DNA of 64,000 nucleotides from Novosphingobium sp. G106 (lineage in GTDB: Bacteria > Pseudomonadota > Alphaproteobacteria > Sphingomonadales > Sphingomonadaceae), in assembly GCF_019075875.1 (NCBI RefSeq), contig NZ_JAHOOZ010000001.1, positions 248,001-312,000 of the forward strand, given 5' to 3'. The position numbers and the translations under genes are program-made. The notes below the pieces were generated by a model. It worked only from the letters and a program-made list of their open reading frames with translations, was not told the DNA's origin and ran no database searches. Below, one piece after another: positions 35,081 to 44,170 of this stretch (its first letter is position 1; the number at the start of each line of letters is the position of its first letter).

Positions 35081-36205
35081 ATGAAACGCTTCGTAATCGC
35101 TTTTGCAGCGCTAACCGCTTCTCATCTGGCGAGCACTGCCGCATCCGCCGCCGCGCCCGTTACCGATTGCCCACTGCGCGACGCGCCGTTCTCTATCGAC
35201 TCTCCGCTGCTCGACATCCTGCTGAGCCCCGCGGCCAAGGCGGTGATGGAGAAGACGGCTCCTGGTCACCTCGACAAGATTCCCGCGCAATTCGCAGGCA
35301 CGACTCCTCCGACCTTCGCCGCCATCCTAAGCGGACGGGAGGCCAGCATGTTCACCGGGATCAAGCCTGAAGCACTGCCTGCGATCGATGCCGCGCTGCG
35401 AGCACTGCCGGTGACGGCTGCCGACAAGGTGGCCCGCTGCGCTCGCTACGACAACGATCGTCCCGCCTTCAACCTGCCCGCCGGCAAGTCGCACCTGCTG
35501 CTGTTCGAGAAGATCAACGGCTTCAAGGATGAGCCCTCGGTCAATGCCGCTCACGCGGCTTTCGTCGCCATGGCCGCACGCAAGGGCTGGGCGGTCGAAG
35601 TGACAGACAAGGCCGGCGCGTTTAATCCCGCGACGCTGCGCCAATTCGACGCGGTGATCTGGAACAACATCAGCGGTGACGTCCTGACTCTGTCGCAACG
35701 CCGTGCGTTCCAGGGCTGGCTTGAGCAGGGCGGCGCGTTTCTGGGCGTCCACGGCACCAACGGCGATCCGGTCGCATTCTGGCCCTGGTTCACAGATACA
35801 TTGATCGGCGCCCGCTTCCTCATGCATCCGATGGCGCCGCAGTTCCAGGACGCGCGTGTCGTGGTCGATGATCCGAGCCATCCGATCGCGAAGGGGCTCC
35901 CGCGCGAATGGGTGATGAACGACGAATGGTACTCGTTCAAGAGCAACCCCCGCGCTGCTGGCGCCAGGGTGATCGCGACGCTCGACGAGGGCACCTACAA
36001 TCCCGCAGGCATGATGAAGATGAATCTGCGCATGGGCGACCATCCGATCGCCTGGACCAAATGCATCGGCAAGGGACGCATGTTCTATTCGGCGATCGGC
36101 CATCGGCCGGAGACCTATTCGGAACCCCACTACGTCGCGATGCTCGAAGCTGCGGCCGACTGGGCGGCGGTGTCGGGCAAGGGCGATTGTCCGGCGCGCA
36201 AATGA
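35081..36205 (+). CDS. Exported ThuA-domain protein with extra N-terminal domain
   Basis: A 374-residue protein with a Sec-type signal peptide (MKRFVIAFAALTASHLASTAASAAAP). An N-terminal domain of about 110 residues of unknown role (LDILLSPAAKAVMEK, then FAAILSG) is followed by the ThuA fold: LLLFEKINGFKDEPSV, FDAVIWNNISGDVLTLSQRRAFQGWLEQGG, NDEWYSF, GDHPIAWTK. The ATG at 35081 follows AAGGGGC. It is related to the ThuA protein at 26362 but exported instead of anchored. It precedes the GH106 gene by 13 bp. Confidence 0.83.
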   Translation: MKRFVIAFAALTASHLASTAASAAAPVTDCPLRDAPFSIDSPLLDILLSPAAKAVMEKTAPGHLDKIPAQFAGTTPPTFAAILSGREASMFTGIKPEALPAIDAALRALPVTAADKVARCARYDNDRPAFNLPAGKSHLLLFEKINGFKDEPSVNAAHAAFVAMAARKGWAVEVTDKAGAFNPATLRQFDAVIWNNISGDVLTLSQRRAFQGWLEQGGAFLGVHGTNGDPVAFWPWFTDTLIGARFLMHPMAPQFQDARVVVDDPSHPIAKGLPREWVMNDEWYSFKSNPRAAGARVIATLDEGTYNPAGMMKMNLRMGDHPIAWTKCIGKGRMFYSAIGHRPETYSEPHYVAMLEAAADWAAVSGKGDCPARK

Positions 36206-36218
36206 ACGAGGAATATTG

Positions 36219-39200
36219 ATGGGCAACCGCGGATCGCTGCTTGGCATCGCGCTCGCCGCGGCCACTGCCATGTCTATCTGGCCTGCGCTTGCCGAAACTC
36301 CCCCCGCGGCGCCCGTCGCCGCTCAGGAGCCTCAGACCTCGCTCGAGCAGCAGTTTCGCGACCCGCCGGATTCCGCCCGTCCGCGCGTCTGGTGGCACTG
36401 GATGAATGGGAACATCACCAAGGACGGGATCGCGAAAGACCTTGCCTGGATGAGGCGCGTCGGCATTGGCGGTCTGCAGAACTTCGACGCCGACTTGATG
36501 ACGCCGCAGATCGTCACAGACCGGCTGGTCTACATGCACCCCGACTGGAAGGACGCGTTCCGCTTCGCCGCGAGCGAGGCTGACCGGCTGGGCCTCGAGC
36601 TAGCGATCGCCTCGTCGCCAGGCTGGTCCGAGACCGGCGGACCCTGGGTCAAACCCCAGGACGCGCTCAAGAAGCTCGTGTGGAGCGAGACCGAACTCGC
36701 TGGCGGCAAGCGCTTCACCGGCAAACTTGCGCCGCCGCCTGTGGTGACGGGACCATTTCAATCGCTCGGGATCAACGACATCATGGCCGGCCCGCCGAGC
36801 AAGGATGCCAAGCCGCCGCCGACCTATTATGGCGATGTCGCAATCATCGCATATCCGCTCGCCGATGATGTCGCGTCGCCATCGCCAAAGGTGGAAACGC
36901 TTGACGGTCCGGTGACCGATCCCGCCGCACTCTTCGACGGTGATCTCGACAGCGGCATCAAGGTCAATCGCGGCACAGTAAACAGGCCCGGTGTAGTGAC
37001 GATCAGTTATGCCGCGCCGCAGACGATCAGATCGGCCACGTTGTTTCTGCCTGATCCGCTGGCGGCACTGATTGGATCGACCGTCGTGCCTCGGCTCGAG
37101 GCGAGCGATGACGGCGCCGCTTGGCGCACCGTCAAAGAGATCCAGTCGGGCTCGGTCCCTGTTACGGTCAGCTTTGCTCCCGTCACTGCGCGGCACTTTC
37201 GGATCGTTCTTGCGCCGGGTGCACCTTTGGACATCTTGCGCGCCGATTCCGCGCCGGGCGTCGCCATGCCCGATTATAAAACTATGCTGGCCAGCATGGC
37301 CAGCGAAGGGCCGACCACGGTCAACCAGTTCACCCTGTCACCGGACGTCAAGGTCGATCGCTTCCAGGCGAAAGCCGGCTTCTCTATCGAGCGCGACTAT
37401 TATGCGCTGAGCGCGGGCTTGCCCGACGAGCCCGGCGTGCCGGCCTCGCGGGTCATCGACCTGACCTCGCGGCTCAAGCCCGACGGCACGCTCGACTGGA
37501 TCCCGCCGAAAGGCCAGTGGCGCGTGCTGCGCCTCGGCTATTCGCTGCTGGGCACGACCAACCACCCTGCGCCGCCCGAGGCGACGGGGCTCGAGGTCGA
37601 CAAGTTCGACGGAGCCGCGGTACGCCGCTACCTCGAGCACTATATCGGCATGTACAAGGACGCCGCCGGACCGGGAATGGTCGGCGACAAGGGCGTCCGC
37701 GCGATCCTGACCGACAGCATCGAGGTGGGCGCCGCGAACTGGACGCCGCAGATGGTCGCGCAGTTCAAGCGGCTGCGCGGCTATGACCCGACGCCGTGGC
37801 TGCCGGCACTGACCGGCACGGTGATTGGCTCGCGCGCCGAGAGCGACAAGTTCCTCTACGACTACCGCCGCACGCTGGCCGACCTGATGGCCAGCGAGCA
37901 TTACGGCACCGTCGCCAAGGTCGCGCATGAGAACGGTCTGAAGGTCTACGGCGAGGCGCTCGAGGACCACCGCCCGTCGCTCGGCGACGACATGGCGATG
38001 CGCCGCCATGCCGACGTGCCGATGGCGGCGATGTGGACCCATTCGCGCGAGCAGGGGCCGAAGCTCACCTATCTGGCGGACATCAAGGGCGCCGCGTCGG
38101 TCGCGCATATCTATGGCCAGAACCTCGTCGCGGCCGAATCGATGACCGCGTCGATGAACCCATGGAACTATGCGCCGCGCGACCTCAAGCGGGTCATCGA
38201 CCTGGAGTTCGTGACCGGGGTGAACCTTCCGGTGGTTCACACTTCGGTGCACCAGCCGGTCGACGACAAGATTCCCGGCCTATCTCTGTATGTCGTCGGC
38301 CAGTACTTCAACCGCCACGAGACCTGGGCCGAGATGGCGAAGCCCTGGGTGGACTACATGGCGCGCAATTCGCTGATGTTGCAGCAGGGGCGTAACGTCG
38401 CCGACGTCGGCTATTTCTACGGCGAGGAACCGCCGCTCACCGGCCTATATGGTGACAAGGCGGTGGCCGATGCGCCGACGCGCTACGCCTATGACTTCGT
38501 CAATGCCGATGCCCTGGCCGGTGCGCTGACCAACGATGGCGCCGAGCTCGCGGCGCCCGGCGGCGCGCGTTATCGCGTGCTGTACCTGGGCGGATCGTCA
38601 CGGAAGATGACGCTGGGCACCCTGCGCAAGCTGGCCGCGCTGGTCGAAGGCGGGGCGACCGTCGTCGGCATGAAGCCCGAAGGCGATCCGGGCCGCGACG
38701 GTGCCGCATCCGAATACGCCGCGCTTACCGCCAGGCTCTGGGGCGGGGGCGCGGAGACCACGGTGGGCAAGGGCCGCGTCATCGCCTCCGCCGACATCGA
38801 AGCGGCCCTTACCCGCATTGGCGTCGCGCCCGATTTCCGCTTCACCGGCGGGCAGGGCGGGGCGGACATTCCCTTCGTCCACCGCATGCTCGCGGATGGA
38901 GACAGCTACTTCCTGGTCAACCGCAAGGACCGTGCCGAGACGATCGAGGCGCATTTCCGCGTGACTGGCAAGGCGCCCGAACTGTGGCACGCCGACACCG
39001 GAACATCCGAAAAGGTCAGCTACCGGATCGCCGGCGGCGAGACCGTGGTACCGCTGACGCTGGCGGCCGACGAGTCGGTCCATGTCGTGTTCCGCCAGCC
39101 CTCCCAGCACGATGCGCTGGCGATCAAGAAGCTGGTTCCCGCGCCGCTCGCCGAGCTGGGCGGGGCCTGGATGGTCAGCTTCCAGAAGGATCGCGGCGCG

Positions 39201-39629
39201 CCGGCGTCGGCGAGCCTGCCCGCGCTCGCGCCGCTCGACGAAAGCACCGATCAGGGGATCAGGTATTTCTCCGGCATCGCCACTTACGCCAAGGACTTCT
39301 CCGCCCCGCGCGGCTGGAAGCCCGGCCAACCGCTGTGGATCGACCTCGGCGACGTGCGCGAGTTGGCCGAGGTGACGGTCAACGGCAAGAGCATCGGCAC
39401 CGCCTGGCACGCGCCGTTCCGGCTCGACATCGGCGGCGCGGTGCGCAGCGGACGCAACCGGCTGGAGGTTCGGGTCGCGAACCTGTGGGTCAACCGCCTG
39501 ATCGGCGACGCCCGGCCCGGCGCGAGCAAGATCACATGGACCGCGACGCCGAGTTACAAGCCCGATGCGCCGCTGCGGCCTTCGGGCTTGATTGGGCCGG
39601 TACTGCTACTGGGGCAGCGAGGCCCATAG
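36219..39629 (+). CDS. GH106-like glycoside hydrolase, putative alpha-L-rhamnosidase
   Basis: An 1136-residue exported protein (signal peptide MGNRGSLLGIALAAATAMSIWPALAE). The opening PRVWWHWMNGNITKDGIAKDLAWMRRVGIGGLQNFDA, GLELAIASSPGWSETGGPWV, and EHYGTVAKVAHENGLKVYGEALEDHRP are typical of GH106 rhamnosidases. A C-terminal beta-sandwich (LWIDLGDVRELAEVTVNGKSIGTAWHAPFRLDI) resembles a sugar-binding domain. It would remove rhamnose from plant glycosides in the periplasm. It closes the glycoside island and supplies the natural upstream step for the pyranose dehydrogenases. Confidence 0.84.
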   Translation: MGNRGSLLGIALAAATAMSIWPALAETPPAAPVAAQEPQTSLEQQFRDPPDSARPRVWWHWMNGNITKDGIAKDLAWMRRVGIGGLQNFDADLMTPQIVTDRLVYMHPDWKDAFRFAASEADRLGLELAIASSPGWSETGGPWVKPQDALKKLVWSETELAGGKRFTGKLAPPPVVTGPFQSLGINDIMAGPPSKDAKPPPTYYGDVAIIAYPLADDVASPSPKVETLDGPVTDPAALFDGDLDSGIKVNRGTVNRPGVVTISYAAPQTIRSATLFLPDPLAALIGSTVVPRLEASDDGAAWRTVKEIQSGSVPVTVSFAPVTARHFRIVLAPGAPLDILRADSAPGVAMPDYKTMLASMASEGPTTVNQFTLSPDVKVDRFQAKAGFSIERDYYALSAGLPDEPGVPASRVIDLTSRLKPDGTLDWIPPKGQWRVLRLGYSLLGTTNHPAPPEATGLEVDKFDGAAVRRYLEHYIGMYKDAAGPGMVGDKGVRAILTDSIEVGAANWTPQMVAQFKRLRGYDPTPWLPALTGTVIGSRAESDKFLYDYRRTLADLMASEHYGTVAKVAHENGLKVYGEALEDHRPSLGDDMAMRRHADVPMAAMWTHSREQGPKLTYLADIKGAASVAHIYGQNLVAAESMTASMNPWNYAPRDLKRVIDLEFVTGVNLPVVHTSVHQPVDDKIPGLSLYVVGQYFNRHETWAEMAKPWVDYMARNSLMLQQGRNVADVGYFYGEEPPLTGLYGDKAVADAPTRYAYDFVNADALAGALTNDGAELAAPGGARYRVLYLGGSSRKMTLGTLRKLAALVEGGATVVGMKPEGDPGRDGAASEYAALTARLWGGGAETTVGKGRVIASADIEAALTRIGVAPDFRFTGGQGGADIPFVHRMLADGDSYFLVNRKDRAETIEAHFRVTGKAPELWHADTGTSEKVSYRIAGGETVVPLTLAADESVHVVFRQPSQHDALAIKKLVPAPLAELGGAWMVSFQKDRGAPASASLPALAPLDESTDQGIRYFSGIATYAKDFSAPRGWKPGQPLWIDLGDVRELAEVTVNGKSIGTAWHAPFRLDIGGAVRSGRNRLEVRVANLWVNRLIGDARPGASKITWTATPSYKPDAPLRPSGLIGPVLLLGQRGP

Positions 39630-39840
39630 ATCAGACACCTTACTCACATTGGCAGACATCCGCAGCGGTCATGTTTGCACGTTCAGCGTAGGTGCCGCAC
39701 CATGCGAGTGCATCGTGAAGGTTGCGCCTGTCCGTTTGACGCGCAAACCGTGATCAACCTCCAAACAGACTTTAGGCGACTATCCGTCATCAAGAAACGG
39801 ATTCAAGATGACGGCTAATTTTGCACCGAGTTGGATGTTT

Positions 39841-39863
39841 TTTCAATATTTTCTGAATTGAAA
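39841..39863. promoter_or_regulatory. AT-rich inverted repeat upstream of the membrane/barrel pair
   Basis: TTTCAAT-attttctga-ATTGAAA, with perfect 7-bp arms, preceded by a T run, lies 40 bases before the GTG at 39904. It could be an operator, or the terminator of a leftward transcript. The 274-base gap around it has no gene that I recognise. Confidence 0.4.
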
Positions 39864-39903
39864 TAGTGGGTGCACAATTGTACGAAGAAGAAATTCCGTT
39901 CGC

Positions 39904-40299
39904 GTGAGGAGTGCGGCGTTGTCACTGCAAACCGATGCACAAGATTGCCTGCTCGACGCCGTTGCAGATCGAAATGGCGTCGATGTGCCACCCGAAAAGA
40001 TGGGAGATGTGAAACCATCGGACGGCGAAATCGGTGCGCAAAACGGACTGGCTTGGCAACTGACGCTCGAGGATGCGGCCAACCGTCTGCGCGACCGCCA
40101 ATATTCCACGCGGGAGCCGACGCTTGATAAGGCGAACATCCTCGTCAACAAGGTGCTTACGGCGTCACAGGCCTATCTGGAGGAGTTGAGTCGCCCAACC
40201 AAGAGTGCCGCCGGCACGTTCTTGCTTTGGGGCGGCGGCGCCGCAGCGGCCGGAATAGTCGCTGCGATAGTTTATCATTTGTCGCAGCGCCGCTCATGA
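39904..40299 (+). CDS. Small protein with C-terminal membrane anchor
   Basis: A 131-residue protein of unknown function starting GTG. It has a soluble N-terminal region of about 95 residues that is rich in acidic and polar residues, with LDKANILVNKVLTASQAYLEEL, then one membrane helix FLLWGGGAAAAGIVAAIVYHL and a short basic tail SQRRS. Its stop overlaps the next start (ATGA), so it is translationally coupled to the putative outer-membrane protein. Tail-anchored topology with the bulk in the cytoplasm is the simplest reading. Confidence 0.6.
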   Translation: MRSAALSLQTDAQDCLLDAVADRNGVDVPPEKMGDVKPSDGEIGAQNGLAWQLTLEDAANRLRDRQYSTREPTLDKANILVNKVLTASQAYLEELSRPTKSAAGTFLLWGGGAAAAGIVAAIVYHLSQRRS

Positions 40300-41660
40300 T
40301 GCGGGTGTTTTCTTCCTGCACTGGTCTCGCGGCGCTTCTGCTCGCCCACGGCGCGTCTGCTCAAGAATTTGCAAAAGCGCTCTGTGATGATGCTCCGGCG
40401 GCAGACCGGACAATCGATCCCATCACGCTTCGCAGCACTGCTCTTCAGGGTGTCGACTACGACACGCTCGACTACGATCATGATGGAACGCCGACAGCCG
40501 ATGAAATATTTCGCGCGCTGACGACCGATGCCTACCTATTCTGCACCGTGAAGACCGCAGATACGGACGGTCGAGCGAAGGCTTGCGGGGACGGTCAGGA
40601 ACAAGCTCTGCGTGTGGCCAATGCCAAGCTGACGGGGTTCTGGCAGCAGAATGGCGCGCTCTACGATGTAACCGTTGTAGCAAAGCCAACCAATGAAGAT
40701 GTGCGGCTGCGGCCTGGGTTGAGTGCCAGACCCTGGGCGGCATTGCTCGATGAGCGCGGCCGCTACGCTAAGGCAGTGTGCCGAAGTGCGCCTGGCGTCC
40801 AGATCGCGGCCGCGGGAGAAGAGAAGAAGCGACCTGCATTTCTACTTGGTAAAGATATCGACAGCCTGACGGTGTCTCGAGAAGGCGAAGGGCGGGACCG
40901 TCTGGCTAAGGTAACGCCGGCCGAAGTCAGTTTTATGTCTGACAATGTCGCCGACACGCGAACCTTTGCCATCGATGCCGTGGCGGGCCTGCGCGTGGCC
41001 GACAGTGCGCGCTTTAAGTTTACGCCGTTCCTGCAATATTCTCGGTCGGAAGTACGGGATCGGAAGGCCGGGACAAGCGAACTGACCGGCAAATTCGCTG
41101 CCGGTGCGGTCAGCACCGTCATTTTGGGGTTCGATCAGTTCGACCTCACACCTCTCTATGCGCGTGATCTTAAAAATCATGCCGAGCTATTGACGGGCCG
41201 CATAGCATGGCGCCCCGGATTTCTTTATCGTGCTCGACCCTTCAATAACTCATGGCATTTCGCATGCAAACGGTCACCGCGAGGCGCCTGTGAATTCGGT
41301 AACGGTCTTGCGGTTTGGGCTGATTTTCAAGTCATCAGTTCGTTCGGCACTGTCCTAGATAAGGGCAATGATCCGACGTTCATCGACGGCAAGAGTTATG
41401 TTCGCTTTGGCCCCTCCGGAGCACTGCACATATATGGGCTGAGCGGCCTTGCAGAAGACATGTCGCTCGACGTAACCTACAAGCGGCTGTTTCGGATTTC
41501 AGGCGACGGGAAGCCGGTGTACGCTTTCAAAGCAGACCTCAGCTATTGGATCGCCGGATCCGAGCATGTATCGCTGACAAGCGGCTATGAACGCAGCCGT
41601 GACGAAGATACTCTCGAGCTGTCCGACGAGTGGAAAGTCGCGCTCGGGGTGCGTTTCTGA
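40296..41660 (+). CDS. Putative outer-membrane beta-barrel protein
   Basis: About 454 residues. A signal peptide (MMRVFSSCTGLAALLLAHGASAQEF) is followed by a mature region of about 120 residues with four scattered Cys. Alternating hydrophobic and aromatic strands follow (FKFTPFLQYSRSEV, AHIYGLSG-like turns, VTYKRLFRISG), and the protein ends WKVALGVRF. A terminal Phe after alternating residues is the BAM recognition signature of outer-membrane proteins. I recognise no named family. Coupled by ATGA to the small membrane protein at 39904, which suggests a joint envelope role. Confidence 0.6.
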   Translation: MMRVFSSCTGLAALLLAHGASAQEFAKALCDDAPAADRTIDPITLRSTALQGVDYDTLDYDHDGTPTADEIFRALTTDAYLFCTVKTADTDGRAKACGDGQEQALRVANAKLTGFWQQNGALYDVTVVAKPTNEDVRLRPGLSARPWAALLDERGRYAKAVCRSAPGVQIAAAGEEKKRPAFLLGKDIDSLTVSREGEGRDRLAKVTPAEVSFMSDNVADTRTFAIDAVAGLRVADSARFKFTPFLQYSRSEVRDRKAGTSELTGKFAAGAVSTVILGFDQFDLTPLYARDLKNHAELLTGRIAWRPGFLYRARPFNNSWHFACKRSPRGACEFGNGLAVWADFQVISSFGTVLDKGNDPTFIDGKSYVRFGPSGALHIYGLSGLAEDMSLDVTYKRLFRISGDGKPVYAFKADLSYWIAGSEHVSLTSGYERSRDEDTLELSDEWKVALGVRF

Positions 41661-41894
41661 TTTGGAAGAGTATTGTCGCGCGAGAACCCGGCGGTAAGCG
41701 TCGGGGATAGACGGACGCCGCCGATCCGTCTCGGTTACCCGCGCGAGCCCTGCGCCTTGTCACGCATCAAGAGCGGAAAATTCTCCTTGGTCAAGCTCCG
41801 GCTCAGCAGCGACCATTGAGCGCGGCCATCCAGCCCGCGATGTCAGCGGATCGGCGGCGCGCCCTCACGAGCGTATCCTTGAGTCAGCGCCGGA

Positions 41895-43994
41895 CTAGCT
41901 CTCTCCATCATCGACCTGCAGAGACTGTCGCAAAGGGTCGATTACGGAATAAGTCCAGGCATCTTGGAGCCGCTGATGCACTGCTTGAGCGGTGCTGTGA
42001 GCGGCAGGGCTGATTTCAAACCACTCACGCCAGATCGCCGCAACGTCGTGCTTGTAGCCGGCGCCAAGTCCGTAACGCCCATTGCTTTTCGCCCAGCTCT
42101 CGCTCTCGCCAGAGAGCAACAGCCCAAAAGCATCGCTTCCGATAGCGCGCGCGGTGGCGAGAAACTGCTGCCGATGCTCGTCCATACGCTCCCTGATTGC
42201 CTGCAGGGTCTGCACGATCGTCGGGAGGTCCTGGTATTGATCCTGCAATTCGTCGAGCTTGTGCGCAATGCGCAGCGCCATCGGCGCGGTTCGCAGATTG
42301 GCGTCTATGCGAACGCCTTGCCCCAGGATGTGATCGAACTGGAACTGATTCCAGTCGCCTTTTCGGGCGATTGAGGCGGCGATCGAGCTGTGATGCCCGA
42401 CAGCCATTTGATCGATCAAGTTCTGATGGGCAGGGCGGATGCCGATCGGAAGTGAGGCCACCATGTCCAGGATGCGGCCGAGCTGTGTTCCGACATCCCG
42501 GCGCGCTTCGGCGGCTCGAACGTCCTGAATGTTCTCGCGTAGATTTTGGACGCCGGCAGCTGCCGTGTTTGCGCGCTCAACGTAGTGGCCTCGCATCGCG
42601 CTGATTTGACCGCGCAAAGTCTTCCAGATCTTGTCCGGATCGTCATTGCGAGCATCGAAGAAGTAGATGGGAGTCTTGGGAAGGTTCGCGCTGACGAGTG
42701 CTTGATCGACCTCCTTCCGGCGCACGGCGTAGCCTTGCTGGCGCGAGGAAGGCGGCGTCTCGAAGCCCGACATTTCCAGCGCCTCGTCGCCACGTGGAAG
42801 AACGAGGATGCATTGCCGCATATTCGTGGCAACGTCGTATCCGGCCTCCACGGACTCCTGCAAGAGGCGTTGTACGGTGGCATTCGGCGCGTCGGCGAAT
42901 TTGGTACACAGCACCATCAAGGTGCGAGGGTCTTCGGCCAGATCTGCAAGGTCGGGGCGTTGCGTCACGCTTTCGACCCCTTTGGTGTCGACGACCTGGA
43001 GCACCTGTCCATCCGCGCTTAGATGGCGCGATGGCATGAGAACGGTAATGCGGGCGGGTACGCTGAAACGCGGGTCGAGGCCGCCGTTGATGGCGGATAC
43101 GAGCCGGGACAACCACAATAGGCCATCTTCGCTGCCTTCCGGAAGCAGGATCTGGCGTTCCTTGCGAGCGGGAAGGTCCATTTTCGAGACCACCCGGTCC
43201 GTAACTTCGTCGATGCCAATTCCTGAGGCGAGTAATTCTGCGATCGGGTCATTGGAGACGGTCTCGTCGTCGACGACTGTTTCTGTGGTGCGCATCGCCG
43301 ACATCGTCCGCAGGACGCGGCTCACTTCCGCAGGCACGCCCACGCCCGCGGCCCCCGGAGCAAGGCTGGAGACAAGGTCGCGCGTCAGTCGCAGCACTTC
43401 CTCGTCTTCGATGGTGTCGACCATAATGCCGAATGTGGGGGCAACCCGGATCGCGGTCTCGCACACTGTAGTTCGTCCCGATCCCACGGGAAAGGCCGGC
43501 CGGCGGCCGCTTCTACCATCGCCTACGAGCAATCCCACAGCATGAGTGAGGGCAGTCGTCTTCCCAACACCAATATCGCCGACCCACGCCACAACATGGT
43601 CGCGTCGACGCAGATAGGCCTCCGCCATGCGCAGCTTCGCTCGGAGCAAGCCAATCGGACTACGCAGGATCGGGTCGTCGTTATCTACCTCGAACTCTTG
43701 GAGGTCCCGAAGAGCCTGATCGATCGTCCAAAGGGCATCCTTGTCGGGATGGAGAAATGTCGGGGGTTCCTGTTGGAGCCAGGAACGGGCGTAATAGTCT
43801 CGTACATCGTGGGCGAGCTCGGATCCGATTGCGCTCAGATAGCGATCTGCCATTTCGGCATCGGCTTCGTCGGCCTTCTCCAGCTTGGATAGGACACTCG
43901 CAACGGTTCCCATCGCCTTGGCAAGCGCGGTCTGGCTAAGCCCACTCGCTTCGCGCACGTGCTTGAGCACGTCTGCTGGTATGGTGTAGACCAT
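41895..43994 (-). CDS. XRE-type HTH fused to a dynamin-like P-loop NTPase
   Basis: About 699 residues starting MVYTIP, chosen because GGAG lies 6 bases upstream; an in-frame ATG at 44021 lacks a site. Residues ~8-60 are an XRE/Cro HTH (VLKHVREASGLSQTALAKAMGTVASVLSKLEKAD). A GTPase-like core follows: Walker A GDIGVGKT at 139-146, a G2-like GSGRTT, DTKG (G3-like) at 336-339, and CTKFAD (G4-like) near 365. A long helical C-terminal region of ~300 residues follows, as in dynamin-like proteins. It diverges from the HipA-fusion gene. No separate HipB-like gene is present, so its HTH is the natural candidate for that role. The combination is unusual; function unknown. Confidence 0.72.
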   Translation of the reverse strand: MVYTIPADVLKHVREASGLSQTALAKAMGTVASVLSKLEKADEADAEMADRYLSAIGSELAHDVRDYYARSWLQQEPPTFLHPDKDALWTIDQALRDLQEFEVDNDDPILRSPIGLLRAKLRMAEAYLRRRDHVVAWVGDIGVGKTTALTHAVGLLVGDGRSGRRPAFPVGSGRTTVCETAIRVAPTFGIMVDTIEDEEVLRLTRDLVSSLAPGAAGVGVPAEVSRVLRTMSAMRTTETVVDDETVSNDPIAELLASGIGIDEVTDRVVSKMDLPARKERQILLPEGSEDGLLWLSRLVSAINGGLDPRFSVPARITVLMPSRHLSADGQVLQVVDTKGVESVTQRPDLADLAEDPRTLMVLCTKFADAPNATVQRLLQESVEAGYDVATNMRQCILVLPRGDEALEMSGFETPPSSRQQGYAVRRKEVDQALVSANLPKTPIYFFDARNDDPDKIWKTLRGQISAMRGHYVERANTAAAGVQNLRENIQDVRAAEARRDVGTQLGRILDMVASLPIGIRPAHQNLIDQMAVGHHSSIAASIARKGDWNQFQFDHILGQGVRIDANLRTAPMALRIAHKLDELQDQYQDLPTIVQTLQAIRERMDEHRQQFLATARAIGSDAFGLLLSGESESWAKSNGRYGLGAGYKHDVAAIWREWFEISPAAHSTAQAVHQRLQDAWTYSVIDPLRQSLQVDDGES

Positions 43995-44021
43995 GGAATT
44001 CTCCGACTTTCTCCATTCCAT

Positions 44022-44170
44022 ATTCCATATAACGCGAAATTTCGCAAGATAGGATTAGGTTTCTTGGAAAATCATCGGATAAAGTCCAATTCTAAGCGCA
44101 CTCCTATGAAAACGAGTGCAATCCACTCGAAAGTCACCTAACTTTCGCGCATCTCAGATGCGGAAAAGTT
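44022..44170. promoter_or_regulatory. Divergent promoter with three dyad elements
   Basis: Between the XRE-NTPase and HipA-fusion genes: the perfect 12-bp palindrome GCGAAATTTCGC at 44034-44045; CGAGT-gcaatcc-ACTCG at 44113-44129; and CGAAAGT-caccta-ACTTTCG at 44128-44147, overlapping the second. The first and third share the half-site CGAAA. There are also tandem ATTCCAT repeats at 44014-44028. This density of dyads is typical of autoregulated toxin-antitoxin promoters bound by an XRE protein. Confidence 0.55.
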
